A stretch of 64,000 nt of DNA, taken from assembly GCA_965218945.1 (NCBI GenBank), contig OZ244718.1, positions 2,046,001 to 2,110,000 of the forward strand. Reading direction: 5' to 3'. Each line of letters starts with the position of its first letter. Position 1 is the stretch's first letter. The notes under the pieces were generated by a model. It was not told the DNA's origin. It did no database searches and saw only the letters and a list, made by a program, of their open reading frames with translations. Positions 8,074 through 16,198 of the stretch are shown in pieces. The position numbers were made by a program, and so were the translations under genes. This DNA comes from DAOUJW01 sp965218945 (GTDB taxonomy: Bacteria; Chloroflexota; Dehalococcoidia; Lucifugimonadales; UBA2985).

Positions 8074-8511
8074 CTAGCGGCGGAACATGCCTTTCATGCG
8101 GTCCATAAAGGACTTGGACTTGAACCCTTGCAGCATTTTGGCCCACTCAACCTCCGCGTCGGAGGAGCGCTTCAGGTCCTTCACTCGCTGCTTCATTATC
8201 TCCAGCACACGCTTCTCCTCGCCGCTGTCCAGCCAGAAGCCGTGCTCATTGGGGCAGAAGTCAAGCTCAAGGTCGAAGGCGCGATAGTGGAACATCTGCA
8301 TACCGTTCTCGCATGTGGGGCAGTGGAGGTCGCCGACGTAGGAGCGGAACATCATCGAACCCTTCACCTCGTCGTCGTCCATCTCCTTGTCCTCAAGCTG
8401 GTCCATTTCGTGGTACTCCAGCCATATCCCCTTGCAGCCGGGGCACCGGTCCACTTCCACGTCTTTGAACTTCTCGACCGAGAGATCCGAGTTACACCTG
8501 GGACACTTCAT
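8074..8511 (-). CDS. Double zinc-ribbon protein (zf-TFIIB type)
   Basis: Function unknown. The 145-residue protein has two zinc ribbons: CPRC...CPGCKGIW at the N-terminus and CPTC...CPNEHGFWLD in the middle, each followed by the Gly-aromatic-Leu-[DE] turn typical of the zf-TFIIB family, here in tandem. The C-terminal third is a charged helix rich in Lys and Arg that ends KSFMDRMKGMFRR. The ATG at 8511 has GGGAG five bases upstream and is preferred over a GTG at 8526, which overlaps that ribosome binding site. It is transcribed divergently from the aldo/keto reductase gene. Confidence 0.8.
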   Translation of the reverse strand: MKCPRCNSDLSVEKFKDVEVDRCPGCKGIWLEYHEMDQLEDKEMDDDEVKGSMMFRSYVGDLHCPTCENGMQMFHYRAFDLELDFCPNEHGFWLDSGEEKRVLEIMKQRVKDLKRSSDAEVEWAKMLQGFKSKSFMDRMKGMFRR

Positions 8512-8670
8512 CTCTGCTCCCTTCACATCGCCTTTCCGCTACCGGAATCTCCAGACGCCCTTTATGTGAGGTTAATGCCCATAGGTGCGGTTGTCAATCG
8601 AAGGGGCATTCCGGTCCGCTCTACTCATACCTGGCTGCGCAGAGGTGTCGACTGGGGTTAGGCTCCGTAC

Positions 8671-8676
8671 TATAAT
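8671..8676 (+). promoter_or_regulatory. -10 element for the aldo/keto reductase gene
   Basis: A perfect TATAAT about 65 bases upstream of the TTG start. No clear -35 was found. Confidence 0.45.
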
Positions 8677-8740
8677 GGACTCTCACGGGTAGAGGGGCGC
8701 GAGTTCCACACCCGCTTGATCGACTCTCTAAGGAGGCAGT

Positions 8741-9739
8741 TTGAAGTACCGCAAGCTGGGCAAGACTGACCTGGATCTATCCGAGGTGGGCTTTGGGGTG
8801 TGGACTGTCAGCACCGGATGGTGGGGGAAGCTGGAGGAGAGGGACAGCATTGCCCTTCTCAGCCGCGCATTTGATATTGGCATTAACTTCTTCGACACGG
8901 CGGACACCTACGCCGAGGGCTACGGCGAGGAGATTCTGGTTAAAGCTCTGGGAGGACACCGCCGGGACATGGTGATTGGGACCAAGTTCGGCTACGACTT
9001 CTACTCCAATGAAACCAGGACCGGCCACAGCGAACGACCCCAGGACTTCTCGCCCAAATTTGTCAGGTACGCCTGCGAGCAGAGCCTGCGTCGCCTGAAT
9101 ACTGACTACATAGACCTGTATCAGATTCACAACCCGCGTATGAGCGCCATTGAAAGCGACGACCTTTTTGAGACCCTGGAGAATCTGGTGAAGGAGGGGA
9201 AACTCCGTTACTACGGCTCGGCCATTGGGCCGGACATCGGCTGGTTCGAGGAGGGTGAGGCGTCGATGAAGGAGCGGAAGGTCCCCTCACTCCAGATAAT
9301 CTACAGCATCCTGGAGCAGGAGCCTGCAAAACGGTTCTTCCCCATTGCCGACGCGGAGGAGACTGGCCTGCTGTCCAGGGTTCCCCATGCCTCCGGTATG
9401 CTGGACGGCACTTACACTAAGGACACGGTCTTTGACCCCTCGGACCACCGCAGTCACCGCCGTCAGGAGTGGCTGGACGCCACCTTGAAGAAGGTGGACA
9501 CTCTGGAGTTCCTGACTCAGGAATCCGACGCCACGATAGGCCAGATTGCGATAAAGTTTGTCCTGTCCCGAAACAGGATTGCCTCCGTGCTGCCCAACAT
9601 CATCAGTGAGGAGCAGCTGCTGGAGTTCGCCGGGGCCCCATATACGCCCGACCTGGCCGCGGAAGCGCTGGAGCGCATCGACGACCTGTACGAGAACAAC
9701 TTCTATCTGGAAGAGGCGGCCGGGCGCGCGACAGGCTAG
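8741..9739 (+). CDS. Aldo/keto reductase
   Basis: NADPH-dependent reduction of carbonyl compounds; substrate not known. The 332-residue TIM-barrel protein shows the catalytic tetrad in context: Asp and Tyr in FFDTADTYAEGYGEE, Lys in VIGTKFGYDF and His in DYIDLYQIHNP. The start is a TTG with AGGAGG four bases upstream; no ATG is near the required N-terminus (KYRKLGKTDLDLSEVGFG). The protein resembles the YajO/IolS group of plant-like reductases. It has its own promoter and faces the EVE gene convergently, with a 15-base gap. Confidence 0.9.
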   Translation: MKYRKLGKTDLDLSEVGFGVWTVSTGWWGKLEERDSIALLSRAFDIGINFFDTADTYAEGYGEEILVKALGGHRRDMVIGTKFGYDFYSNETRTGHSERPQDFSPKFVRYACEQSLRRLNTDYIDLYQIHNPRMSAIESDDLFETLENLVKEGKLRYYGSAIGPDIGWFEEGEASMKERKVPSLQIIYSILEQEPAKRFFPIADAEETGLLSRVPHASGMLDGTYTKDTVFDPSDHRSHRRQEWLDATLKKVDTLEFLTQESDATIGQIAIKFVLSRNRIASVLPNIISEEQLLEFAGAPYTPDLAAEALERIDDLYENNFYLEEAAGRATG

Positions 9740-9754
9740 ACGGGCGGCGAGGAG

Positions 9755-10228
9755 CTACCGGGCTATCGGAATCCTCTCCGAGGTGGCCCTCTTCATCTCC
9801 CATTCCAGTAGCTCAAAGTCGTTCTTGGGCAGTATGTGCAGGTTGCCCTGGAAGGCCAGAGGCCAGAGCTCCGGGGGCCAGTGCCGTATGTACTCCATGC
9901 GCGGGCCTATCTCCTTGGCGTCCAGAAACCTTTCTTCGTCCAGGACGGCCTCCACCTTGATGTTCACCCGCCAGGGAAAGTCGTCCGCTTTGCCCTCGCT
10001 CTTCCACACGGTCTTATGGTCCTCGAAGCACTTGGAGGTCACCGTTGCCGTGGCCCCGAACCCCTGGATCCCTGTGATGTAGAATAGAAGCCTGTCTCCG
10101 GACTCCATGCGCTGCGCCTTGCGGCGCTGCCTGGAGGCCATGCCCTGGACGGTGAAGCCCAGCTCCCGGGTGATGCGGAAGTTTTCCACGGAGTCTGCCA
10201 CCATCCAGTAGGTCTTTCCTCTTGGCAC
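9755..10228 (-). CDS. EVE domain protein
   Basis: The 157-residue protein fits the EVE/PUA-like fold, whose members bind modified bases in nucleic acid; several occur in defence loci or as fusions. The visible family marks are the start TYWMVADSVENFRITRELGF, the GDRLLFYITGIQGFGATATV segment and the PWRVNIKVEAVLDEERFL strand. It is a single domain with no nuclease fusion. It lies downstream of lexA on the same strand with a 216-base gap, so it probably has its own promoter. Modified base or partner unknown. Confidence 0.75.
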   Translation of the reverse strand: MPRGKTYWMVADSVENFRITRELGFTVQGMASRQRRKAQRMESGDRLLFYITGIQGFGATATVTSKCFEDHKTVWKSEGKADDFPWRVNIKVEAVLDEERFLDAKEIGPRMEYIRHWPPELWPLAFQGNLHILPKNDFELLEWEMKRATSERIPIAR

Positions 10229-10444
10229 TAGATGCTCCCCTTTCGTAAGCCGTAAGAGTATTGGTTGATTTTGAGTAGATTATAGCATCTTGCGCCTTGG
10301 GGAATAGCTGTATAAGGCCGAATCTACGTCAAATAGAATCGCCCGGCGAACATCCGCCGGCAAAGGTCGGGAGTCCCTCCGGTGTCAGGCAGGACTGGCT
10401 ATCTCAGGCTATCGGCCCAGGTTGGCGCTGGAGACTGGGTCTGC

Positions 10445-11092
10445 TCACACGGAGTTGCGGATCACGGCCACCACCTTGCCCTGGACCTCAATGTTGTCCG
10501 GGTCCACATAGATGGGCTGCATTGTGGAGTTGGCCGGCTGAAGGCGGATGCGGCTTCCCTCGTGGTAAAGCCGCTTGAGGGTGACTTCCTTCTCTATCTT
10601 GAGCCAGGCCACAACCATATCCCCGTCGCTGATGGACGTGACGGGTCTCACTATCACCGTGTCGCCGTCGTCTACAAGGGCGTCTATCATAGAGGTGCCC
10701 TTTACCCTGAGGGCGTAGGCGCCTTCGGCATCGCTCAGGAACCCCTGAGGGATGTCGAGCATGTCCACCGGCTCAACAGAGGCCCATGACTCCTGAGCGG
10801 GTACTGGTATCGGCTCGCCGGCGGCGATGGAACCCAGGACAGGCACCCGATTCGCCTGTACCCTCTGTCTGTCTCCCCCCAGCACTTCAATGCCCCTGGA
10901 CACCTCCCGGTCCCGGCGGATATAACCCTTCCGTTCCAGTATCTTCAGGTTATAGTCCACCACGGAAGTGGAGCTAATGGTGCAGGCGTACTGTATGTCC
11001 CGGATGGTGGGGGGATAGCTGTGCTCTTCGTCAAAGCCGTTTATGAATTCCAGGATCTGTTTCTGTCTTGCGCTCAACTCTTCTTTGGCCAA
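10445..11092 (-). CDS. lexA: LexA repressor (SOS regulator, autocleaving)
   Basis: Represses DNA-damage genes and self-cleaves when bound to RecA filaments. The 215-residue protein has the N-terminal winged helix (LSARQKQILEFI, then PPTIRDIQ and STSVVDYNLKILERKGYI), the cleavage site Ala91-Gly92 in GSIAAGEP, catalytic Ser134 in KGTSMIDALV and catalytic Lys173 in EVTLKRLY. The start is the ATG-like codon at 11092 (TTG on the minus strand) after AAGGAG. A Bacillus-type operator and a strong promoter lie just upstream, so it is very likely autoregulated. The gap of about 35 bases to the promoter leaves no room for another gene. Confidence 0.95.
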   Translation of the reverse strand: MAKEELSARQKQILEFINGFDEEHSYPPTIRDIQYACTISSTSVVDYNLKILERKGYIRRDREVSRGIEVLGGDRQRVQANRVPVLGSIAAGEPIPVPAQESWASVEPVDMLDIPQGFLSDAEGAYALRVKGTSMIDALVDDGDTVIVRPVTSISDGDMVVAWLKIEKEVTLKRLYHEGSRIRLQPANSTMQPIYVDPDNIEVQGKVVAVIRNSV

Positions 11093-11106
11093 AGGAATCT
11101 CCTTAA

Positions 11107-11120
11107 GGAACTAATGTTCG
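11107..11120 (-). promoter_or_regulatory. LexA operator (Bacillus-type SOS box)
   Basis: Read on the minus strand, CGAACATTAGTTCC matches the Gram-positive SOS box GAAC-N4-GTTC with a perfect 4+4 palindrome. It overlaps the expected transcription start of lexA, between the -10 and the start codon, which is the classic place for autorepression. Confidence 0.85.
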
Positions 11121-11126
11121 CTGGTA

Positions 11127-11155
11127 AGGCTAGCACAGGCAAATCGACTTGTCAA
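11127..11155 (-). promoter_or_regulatory. lexA promoter
   Basis: On the minus strand: TTGACA (11155-11150), 17-base spacer, TAGCCT (11132-11127). A consensus -35 with optimal spacing and a 4/6 -10. The SOS box lies immediately downstream. Confidence 0.8.
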
Positions 11156-11187
11156 CGGGCTAAAATGTCTGTGGAGCGGCGTTTCGC

Positions 11188-11697
11188 CTACTTGGTCAGC
11201 CAGGGAACGAACTTGTCCCACCCCTCCCGAATGGGTTTGTGCAGAAAGAGGGAGTAGGGATTCAAACGAGGGGGGCGCGGCTCCTCCGCGAGGCGCATCC
11301 CGGCTTCCTGGGGCGTGCGCCCGGCCTTCCGGTGGTTGCAGGCTATGCAGGCGCTGACCACGTTCTCCCAAGTGTGCGCTCCTCCCCGGTATCGCGGCAC
11401 AACGTGGTCCAGGGTAAGCTGTTTTGTCTCGCGCCCGCAGTAGAGGCAGGTGTACTTGTCCCGCAGGAAAATCTCTCTGCGAGACAGCCTGCGCTGCAGG
11501 ACGGGCCGCCTGATCAGGTACATCAGCCGTATCACCGATGGAATGGGCATGGCGTAGGAGGCTGTCGATATCTCGCCCTCAGCGTTCTCCAGGGTCTCTG
11601 CCTTTCCCACGCCCAGCAGCACCACTGCGCGGCGCACCGTGCATATGTTGAGCGGCTCGTAGTTCTGGTTCAGCACAAGGACCGGCGAGCTGATCAT
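11188..11697 (-). CDS. HNH endonuclease family protein
   Basis: The 169-residue protein has a beta-beta-alpha-metal HNH nuclease module with a structural zinc: C84 and C87 (CLYC), D97-H98 in LTLDHVVPRYRGG, N112 in WENVVSACIAC with C117 and C120, and a following His. The N-terminal 75 residues (PVLVLNQNYEPLNICTVRRA) are typical of the wide-spread stand-alone HNH family found near housekeeping genes in many bacteria. No methylase or phage gene is next to it. It overlaps the cvpA gene by four bases, so the two are translated together. Biological target unknown. Confidence 0.85.
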   Translation of the reverse strand: MISSPVLVLNQNYEPLNICTVRRAVVLLGVGKAETLENAEGEISTASYAMPIPSVIRLMYLIRRPVLQRRLSRREIFLRDKYTCLYCGRETKQLTLDHVVPRYRGGAHTWENVVSACIACNHRKAGRTPQEAGMRLAEEPRPPRLNPYSLFLHKPIREGWDKFVPWLTK

Positions 11698-12305
11698 TGT
11701 GCGTCAGTCTCCGCTATATCAATCTCCATCTCCAGAATGTTCAGCGCCCACCAGAAGTCCTCCGGGACCGGGCTCAGAGCATAGCCTGGAATGGAGTCCT
11801 TAGCATCCAGATAGACCGGGACCAGGCTGGAGTCTACCAGTGAATTGCGCATATTCTGCTGTAAATCCGACCTCTCAAGCAGGATCATAGTCGCTTCATT
11901 CTCGGAGAGTCCATTGGGAAGGTCGGTGGAGTATCTGGCCATCACTGTGACAATAGCTCCGGATAGAAGAAATCCAGCCGTAAGCCCGAGAACCATCCCG
12001 CCCACGGGGTCCACCCAACCCATAGCGACCCGTTTGAGTCCTTCAATCAGGATTGTCCTCAGGATTTGGGCCGCAGTGAATACCACGGCCAGGATTATCA
12101 CGTAGGCGATAACGGTAGCCAGGGTGTCGCTGGAAACGGAGTCGGTGAGAATATCCGCGATGTTGTCGCTGAAGCGGGCCGCAAGGAACACGCCCACGAC
12201 TGCGCCCCCGGCTGCGAATATGGCGCCAAAGAGCCCCATCCTCCATCCCAGAAAGAGGCCTGATATCCAGGTAACCGTGATGACTATATCTAACCAGTTC
12301 ACCAC
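11694..12305 (-). CDS. CvpA family membrane protein
   Basis: The 203-residue protein has four hydrophobic segments in the first 125 residues (WLDIVITVTWISGLFLGWRM, then the GAIFAAGGAVVGVFLAA, VIAYVIILAVVFTAAQI and GMVLGLTAGFLLSGAIVTV regions), which match the CvpA/colicin V production family. GGMVLGLTAGFLL is the typical third-fourth segment. The C-terminal 80 residues are soluble and end in an acidic tail. CvpA proteins help maintain the envelope, but no exact reaction is known. It is the first gene of a two-gene unit with the HNH gene and is transcribed divergently from metG. Confidence 0.8.
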   Translation of the reverse strand: MVNWLDIVITVTWISGLFLGWRMGLFGAIFAAGGAVVGVFLAARFSDNIADILTDSVSSDTLATVIAYVIILAVVFTAAQILRTILIEGLKRVAMGWVDPVGGMVLGLTAGFLLSGAIVTVMARYSTDLPNGLSENEATMILLERSDLQQNMRNSLVDSSLVPVYLDAKDSIPGYALSPVPEDFWWALNILEMEIDIAETDAQ

Positions 12306-12389
12306 TTGCTCCTGTGGAGTGTACCCGCTTTACTGGACTTCGACCAGTTTAGCATAGGCACTTGATTGGAGCAAAACTACGACGCATTG

Positions 12390-12398
12390 TGCTACAAT
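12390..12398 (+). promoter_or_regulatory. Extended -10 promoter for metG
   Basis: TGCTACAAT is an extended -10 (TGn plus a 5/6 match to TATAAT) about 30 bases upstream of the metG start. No good -35 is present. Confidence 0.45.
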
Positions 12399-12429
12399 GC
12401 ACAAGCACGTCAAGGACGATTGAAAGTCG

Positions 12430-14112
12430 ATGCCTGAACGCATTCTCATAGGAGTGGCTTGGCCCTACGCTAACGGCTCCCTTCACATGGGGCACATCGC
12501 CGGGTGCTATCTGGCCGCGGACATCTTTGCCCGCTACCACCGGCTGAAGAGCGACCACGTGCTCATGGTGTCCGGCAGCGACCAGCACGGCACGCCCATC
12601 ACCCTCAGAGCGGAGCAGGACGGCGTCTCTCCCCAGGAGGTGGTGTCCCGCTACCACAAGGAGTTCCTCGAATCGTGGGAGCGCCTGGGCATAACCTTCG
12701 ACCTGTTCACGAACACCGGAACGGACAACCATCGAGAGGTCGTACAGGACATCTTCCGTGTGCTTCTGGAGAAGGGCTACATCTACACCGCCACTACTCC
12801 GCTGCCCTATTGCCACACGTGTCGCCGGTTCCTCCCGGACCGTTACGTGAAGGGCACATGCCCCCACTGCGGCAACACGGACGGACGGGGCGACCAGTGC
12901 GACCAGTGCGGCAAGCCGCTGAACCCGGAAGACCTTATAGGCATCCAGTGCCGCATCTCAGGAGACATCCCTGAGATACGCGATTCGGAGCACTTCTTCC
13001 TGAAGCTGAGCGCGTTGCAGGAGACCCTCCTGGCCTGGGTAAGGGAACAGAGGCACTGGAGGCCCAATGTGCTGAACTTCACCCAGCGCTACCTGGAGGA
13101 CGGCCTGAAGGACCGGGCCATATCCAGGGACCTGGAGTGGGGCGTACCCCTGCCGGTGGACGGCTACGACGGGAAGCGCATCTACGTGTGGTTTGAGGCT
13201 GTCATCGGCTACCTGTCCGCGTCCAAGGAGTGGGCCAAGCTCCGGGGAGAGCCGGAGGCGTGGGAGCCCTACTGGCATGGCGACGCCAAGGGGTACTACT
13301 TCATCGGCAAGGACAACATACCTTTCCACACCATCATCTGGCCCGCAATGCTGGCGGGCTACGGCGGCCTGGACCTCCCCTACGACGTGCCGGCCAACGA
13401 GTTCCTCAACCTGGAAGGCAGGCAGTTGTCCACCAGCCGCAACTGGGCCGTCTGGGTCCCGGACTACCTGGACAGGTACGATCCGGACCCCCTGCGCTAC
13501 TATATGTCGGCGACTATGCCCGAGACCAGCGACTCAGATTTCTCCTGGCGGGACTTCGTGCGGCGCAACAACGATGAGCTTGTGGCCACGTACGGGAATC
13601 TGGTGCATCGGGTGCTCACCTTCACCTACCGCAACTTCGAGGGACGGATACCGCAGCCCGGCGACCTTGACGATGGGGCCCGGGAGGTACTGGCAAAGGC
13701 GGAGCAGGCCTTCCAAGCCGTTGACGACAACCTCTACAAGTGCCACTTCCGGGCTGCTCTTGGCCAGGCCATGTCCCTCGCGCAGGAAGCAAACCGGTAC
13801 CTGGATCACAAGGAGCCCTGGAAGACCGTGAAGCAGGACACGGTGACCACTGCAACAACCCTTTGGGTAACTCTGTCGGTCATCAACTGTCTGAAAACTG
13901 TCCTCAATCCCTTCCTTCCCTTCAGCTCGGAGAAGCTGCACGGATTGCTGGGCTTCTCCGGCTCCGTCGCCGAGGGAGGGTGGCATTGGGACTACGCACC
14001 GGAGTCGCTTCCGCCGGGCCAGAGCATGACTCCGCCGGCGCCGCTGTTCTCCAAGCTGGACGAGGACGTGGCGGAGGCAGAGTTGGAACGACTGGGACAG
14101 GGAGCAGGCTAG
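12430..14112 (+). CDS. metG: Methionyl-tRNA synthetase
   Basis: Charges tRNA-Met, so it is needed for initiation and elongation. The 560-residue protein has the class I HIGH motif as HMGH (residues 19-22), a knuckle region with four zinc CxxC pairs (CHTC, CPHC, CDQC and flanks, residues 125-165), and the second signature in the variant form QLSTS (residues 332-336) in place of KMSKS. The C-terminal helical anticodon domain is present, but there is no Trbp111-like tRNA-binding extension. It lies just ahead of a polyprenyl synthase gene (25-base gap), so the two may be co-transcribed. Confidence 0.95.
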   Translation: MPERILIGVAWPYANGSLHMGHIAGCYLAADIFARYHRLKSDHVLMVSGSDQHGTPITLRAEQDGVSPQEVVSRYHKEFLESWERLGITFDLFTNTGTDNHREVVQDIFRVLLEKGYIYTATTPLPYCHTCRRFLPDRYVKGTCPHCGNTDGRGDQCDQCGKPLNPEDLIGIQCRISGDIPEIRDSEHFFLKLSALQETLLAWVREQRHWRPNVLNFTQRYLEDGLKDRAISRDLEWGVPLPVDGYDGKRIYVWFEAVIGYLSASKEWAKLRGEPEAWEPYWHGDAKGYYFIGKDNIPFHTIIWPAMLAGYGGLDLPYDVPANEFLNLEGRQLSTSRNWAVWVPDYLDRYDPDPLRYYMSATMPETSDSDFSWRDFVRRNNDELVATYGNLVHRVLTFTYRNFEGRIPQPGDLDDGAREVLAKAEQAFQAVDDNLYKCHFRAALGQAMSLAQEANRYLDHKEPWKTVKQDTVTTATTLWVTLSVINCLKTVLNPFLPFSSEKLHGLLGFSGSVAEGGWHWDYAPESLPPGQSMTPPAPLFSKLDEDVAEAELERLGQGAG

Positions 14113-14137
14113 AGGACTTTCTCACGTCAGGAGGCCG

Positions 14138-15118
14138 TTGAGCACAGTCGACTTATACGAACCCATCCAAGCGGAGCTGAATGAGGTGGGGGAGAGGCTT
14201 GCTAGCGTCTGGATGCAGGAGGGCTCCAGAGCCGATCCGTCGATGCTGGACGGCATCCTGGGTCACGTGCTGGATGCCCCGGGCAAGCGCACCAGACCGG
14301 CCATCACCATCCTGGCCTCCAAATTCCATCCCTACGACCACGACCTGCCTCTGATTATGGCCACCGCGGTGGAGCTGCTGCACATCGCCACTCTGGTGCA
14401 CGACGATACGGTGGACAACTCAGACGTGCGCAGGGGCAAGGCTACGGTCAGCAGCAGGTGGGGCAGAAATGTCGCCGTCCTGGTGGGCGACTACGTCTTC
14501 GCGACATCGGCTACCTTTGTGTGCGACACGAAGAACGTCCGCGTCATCCGGCGCTTCTCGGAGACCATCATGGAGCTCTCCAAGGGCGAGTTGTCGGAGA
14601 TTTTCGACGCCTTCAACTGGTCCCTGGGCAGAGACCGCTACTGGCAGCGCATATACGAGAAGACGGCCTCTCTATTCTCCACGGCCGCCGAGTCGGGAGC
14701 CGTCCTCAGCGGCGGCCCTGAGAGCCTGGTGCAGTCGCTGAAGACCTACGGCCACAACCTGGGTATGGCGTTCCAGATTGTCGACGATATCCTGGACTTT
14801 GAGGGGACCGAGGAGGAGATTGGCAAGCCGGTCGGCAACGACCTGCTTCAGGGAACCCTGACACTGCCAACCATTCTGCTGATGGAGCGATACCCCAACG
14901 ACAACCCGGTGCAGAAGCTGTTCCAGGACGTGGAGCCGGACGGCAACCTGAAGCGCGCCGTGGAGATGATCCAGAACTCCGATATCATCTCGGAGGCCTC
15001 ATCGATTGCCGCCGACTTCTACCGCCGCGCAATCGAGGCGCTGGAGCCACTGCCGGAGAACGTCTACAAACGCTCCCTGATTGAGCTGGCGGCGTACGTA
15101 ATGGAGCGCCGGAGCTAG
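14138..15118 (+). CDS. Long-chain polyprenyl diphosphate synthase
   Basis: Condenses isopentenyl diphosphate onto allylic diphosphates to make the side chain of quinones or a lipid carrier. The 326-residue protein has both aspartate-rich motifs, DDTVD (89-93) in LVHDDTVDNSDVRRG and DDILD (216-220) in FQIVDDILDFEG, plus GKRTRP near residue 49. The all-trans trans-prenyltransferase fold is clear, but chain length (hepta-, octa- or nona-) cannot be fixed from sequence. The start is a TTG after AGGAGG with a tight three-base spacing. A terminator-like hairpin follows. Confidence 0.9.
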   Translation: MSTVDLYEPIQAELNEVGERLASVWMQEGSRADPSMLDGILGHVLDAPGKRTRPAITILASKFHPYDHDLPLIMATAVELLHIATLVHDDTVDNSDVRRGKATVSSRWGRNVAVLVGDYVFATSATFVCDTKNVRVIRRFSETIMELSKGELSEIFDAFNWSLGRDRYWQRIYEKTASLFSTAAESGAVLSGGPESLVQSLKTYGHNLGMAFQIVDDILDFEGTEEEIGKPVGNDLLQGTLTLPTILLMERYPNDNPVQKLFQDVEPDGNLKRAVEMIQNSDIISEASSIAADFYRRAIEALEPLPENVYKRSLIELAAYVMERRS

Positions 15119-15159
15119 GGGGCGGGTTAGACGACACCTGCCAATCGCAGCAAATCAGC

Positions 15160-15181
15160 AAGGTGCACACTTGCACTTTTT
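15160..15181 (+). terminator. Terminator-like hairpin after the polyprenyl synthase gene
   Basis: AAGGTGCA, a four-base loop and TGCACTTT form an 8-bp stem with one G-T pair, followed by a short T run. It sits between the housekeeping gene and the R-M module. Confidence 0.5.
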
Positions 15182-15216
15182 GATATTTGTAGCCTACACT
15201 CGCCTCAAATATGCCC

Positions 15217-15245
15217 TTGACGGCCTACACGGAAACGGGTAAACT
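15217..15245 (+). promoter_or_regulatory. Promoter of the restriction-modification operon
   Basis: TTGACG (15217-15222), 17-base spacer, TAAACT (15240-15245). A 5/6 -35 and a 4/6 -10, about 57 bases before the methyltransferase ATG. Confidence 0.55.
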
Positions 15246-15301
15246 TACTCCGAACGAATGGTCTATGTAAACCTTCACAGAAATAGTGAGGAGTCAAGTA
15301 G

Positions 15302-16198
15302 ATGCCTGATGCGATGACTACCTTAACTGGGGAAATATCCTGGCGTTCAGAAGACAGCCTCTCTTACCTTGAAAACGCCATCTTAGCGTGCGAAGACAAC
15401 CTCGTTTTCATGGAGAAGCTTCGCGATGCTCAGATGAAGTTGGTTGTCACTTCACCCCCCTACAATCTGGGCAAGGACTACGAGGCCAGGACTTCACTCG
15501 ACGAATACCTTGAGGCACAGGAGCGCGTGATAAGCGAGTGTGTCCGAGTCCTCCATCCTCATGGGTCGATCTGTTGGCAGGTCGGTAATTACGTAGATAA
15601 CGGAGAGATCGTCCCTCTTGACGCCGTTCTCTATCCCGTGTTCCGAAAGCATGGCCTCAAGCTCCGCAACCGAATTGTCTGGCACTTCGGGCATGGGCTC
15701 CACTCCAAAAAACGACTCTCTGGGAGATACGAGACTATCAACTGGTGGACGAAGAGTGACGATTACACATGGAACCTCGACCCAATCAGAGTTCCATCGA
15801 AGTATCCAGGCAAGCGCCATTTCAAGGGTCCGAACATCGGCAAGCTATCGGGAAATCCGAATGGCAAGAATCCGAGCGACGTATGGGAATTCCCGAACGT
15901 GAAGAACAACCACCCGGAGAAGACGATTCACCCGTGCCAGTTCCCGGTTGAACTTGTGGAGCGTCTCGTCCTCTCCATGACAAATGCGGAAGATGCGGTA
16001 TTCGATCCCTACATGGGGGTCGGATCGTCGGTCATTGCTGCGCTTATGCATGGCCGCGCCTCCTACGGATGCGACATCGCGCCGGAGTACGTGGACATTG
16101 CTCGGCAGCGAGTCCGGCAACTCCACGTGGGCAGTCTCCGCACCCGTCCCATGGGCAAGCCTATCTACGACCCGGCGAAGCCAAATGGGGGGCACTGA
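15302..16198 (+). CDS. Type II DNA methyltransferase (probably N4-cytosine) of a BglII-like system
   Basis: Methylates the recognition site to protect host DNA. The 298-residue protein has the catalytic motif IV as TSPPYNLGKDY near residue 50 and, late in the protein, motif I/X region FDPYMGVGSSVIAAL with CDIAPEYVDIA, i.e. the circularly permuted beta-class order. TSPPY is usual for N4-cytosine enzymes, and M.BglII is one. The stop and the endonuclease start overlap (TGATG), so both are made from one message, methylase first. The gene has its own promoter. It sits between housekeeping genes as a compact cassette, which suggests acquisition. Confidence 0.88.
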   Translation: MPDAMTTLTGEISWRSEDSLSYLENAILACEDNLVFMEKLRDAQMKLVVTSPPYNLGKDYEARTSLDEYLEAQERVISECVRVLHPHGSICWQVGNYVDNGEIVPLDAVLYPVFRKHGLKLRNRIVWHFGHGLHSKKRLSGRYETINWWTKSDDYTWNLDPIRVPSKYPGKRHFKGPNIGKLSGNPNGKNPSDVWEFPNVKNNHPEKTIHPCQFPVELVERLVLSMTNAEDAVFDPYMGVGSSVIAALMHGRASYGCDIAPEYVDIARQRVRQLHVGSLRTRPMGKPIYDPAKPNGGH

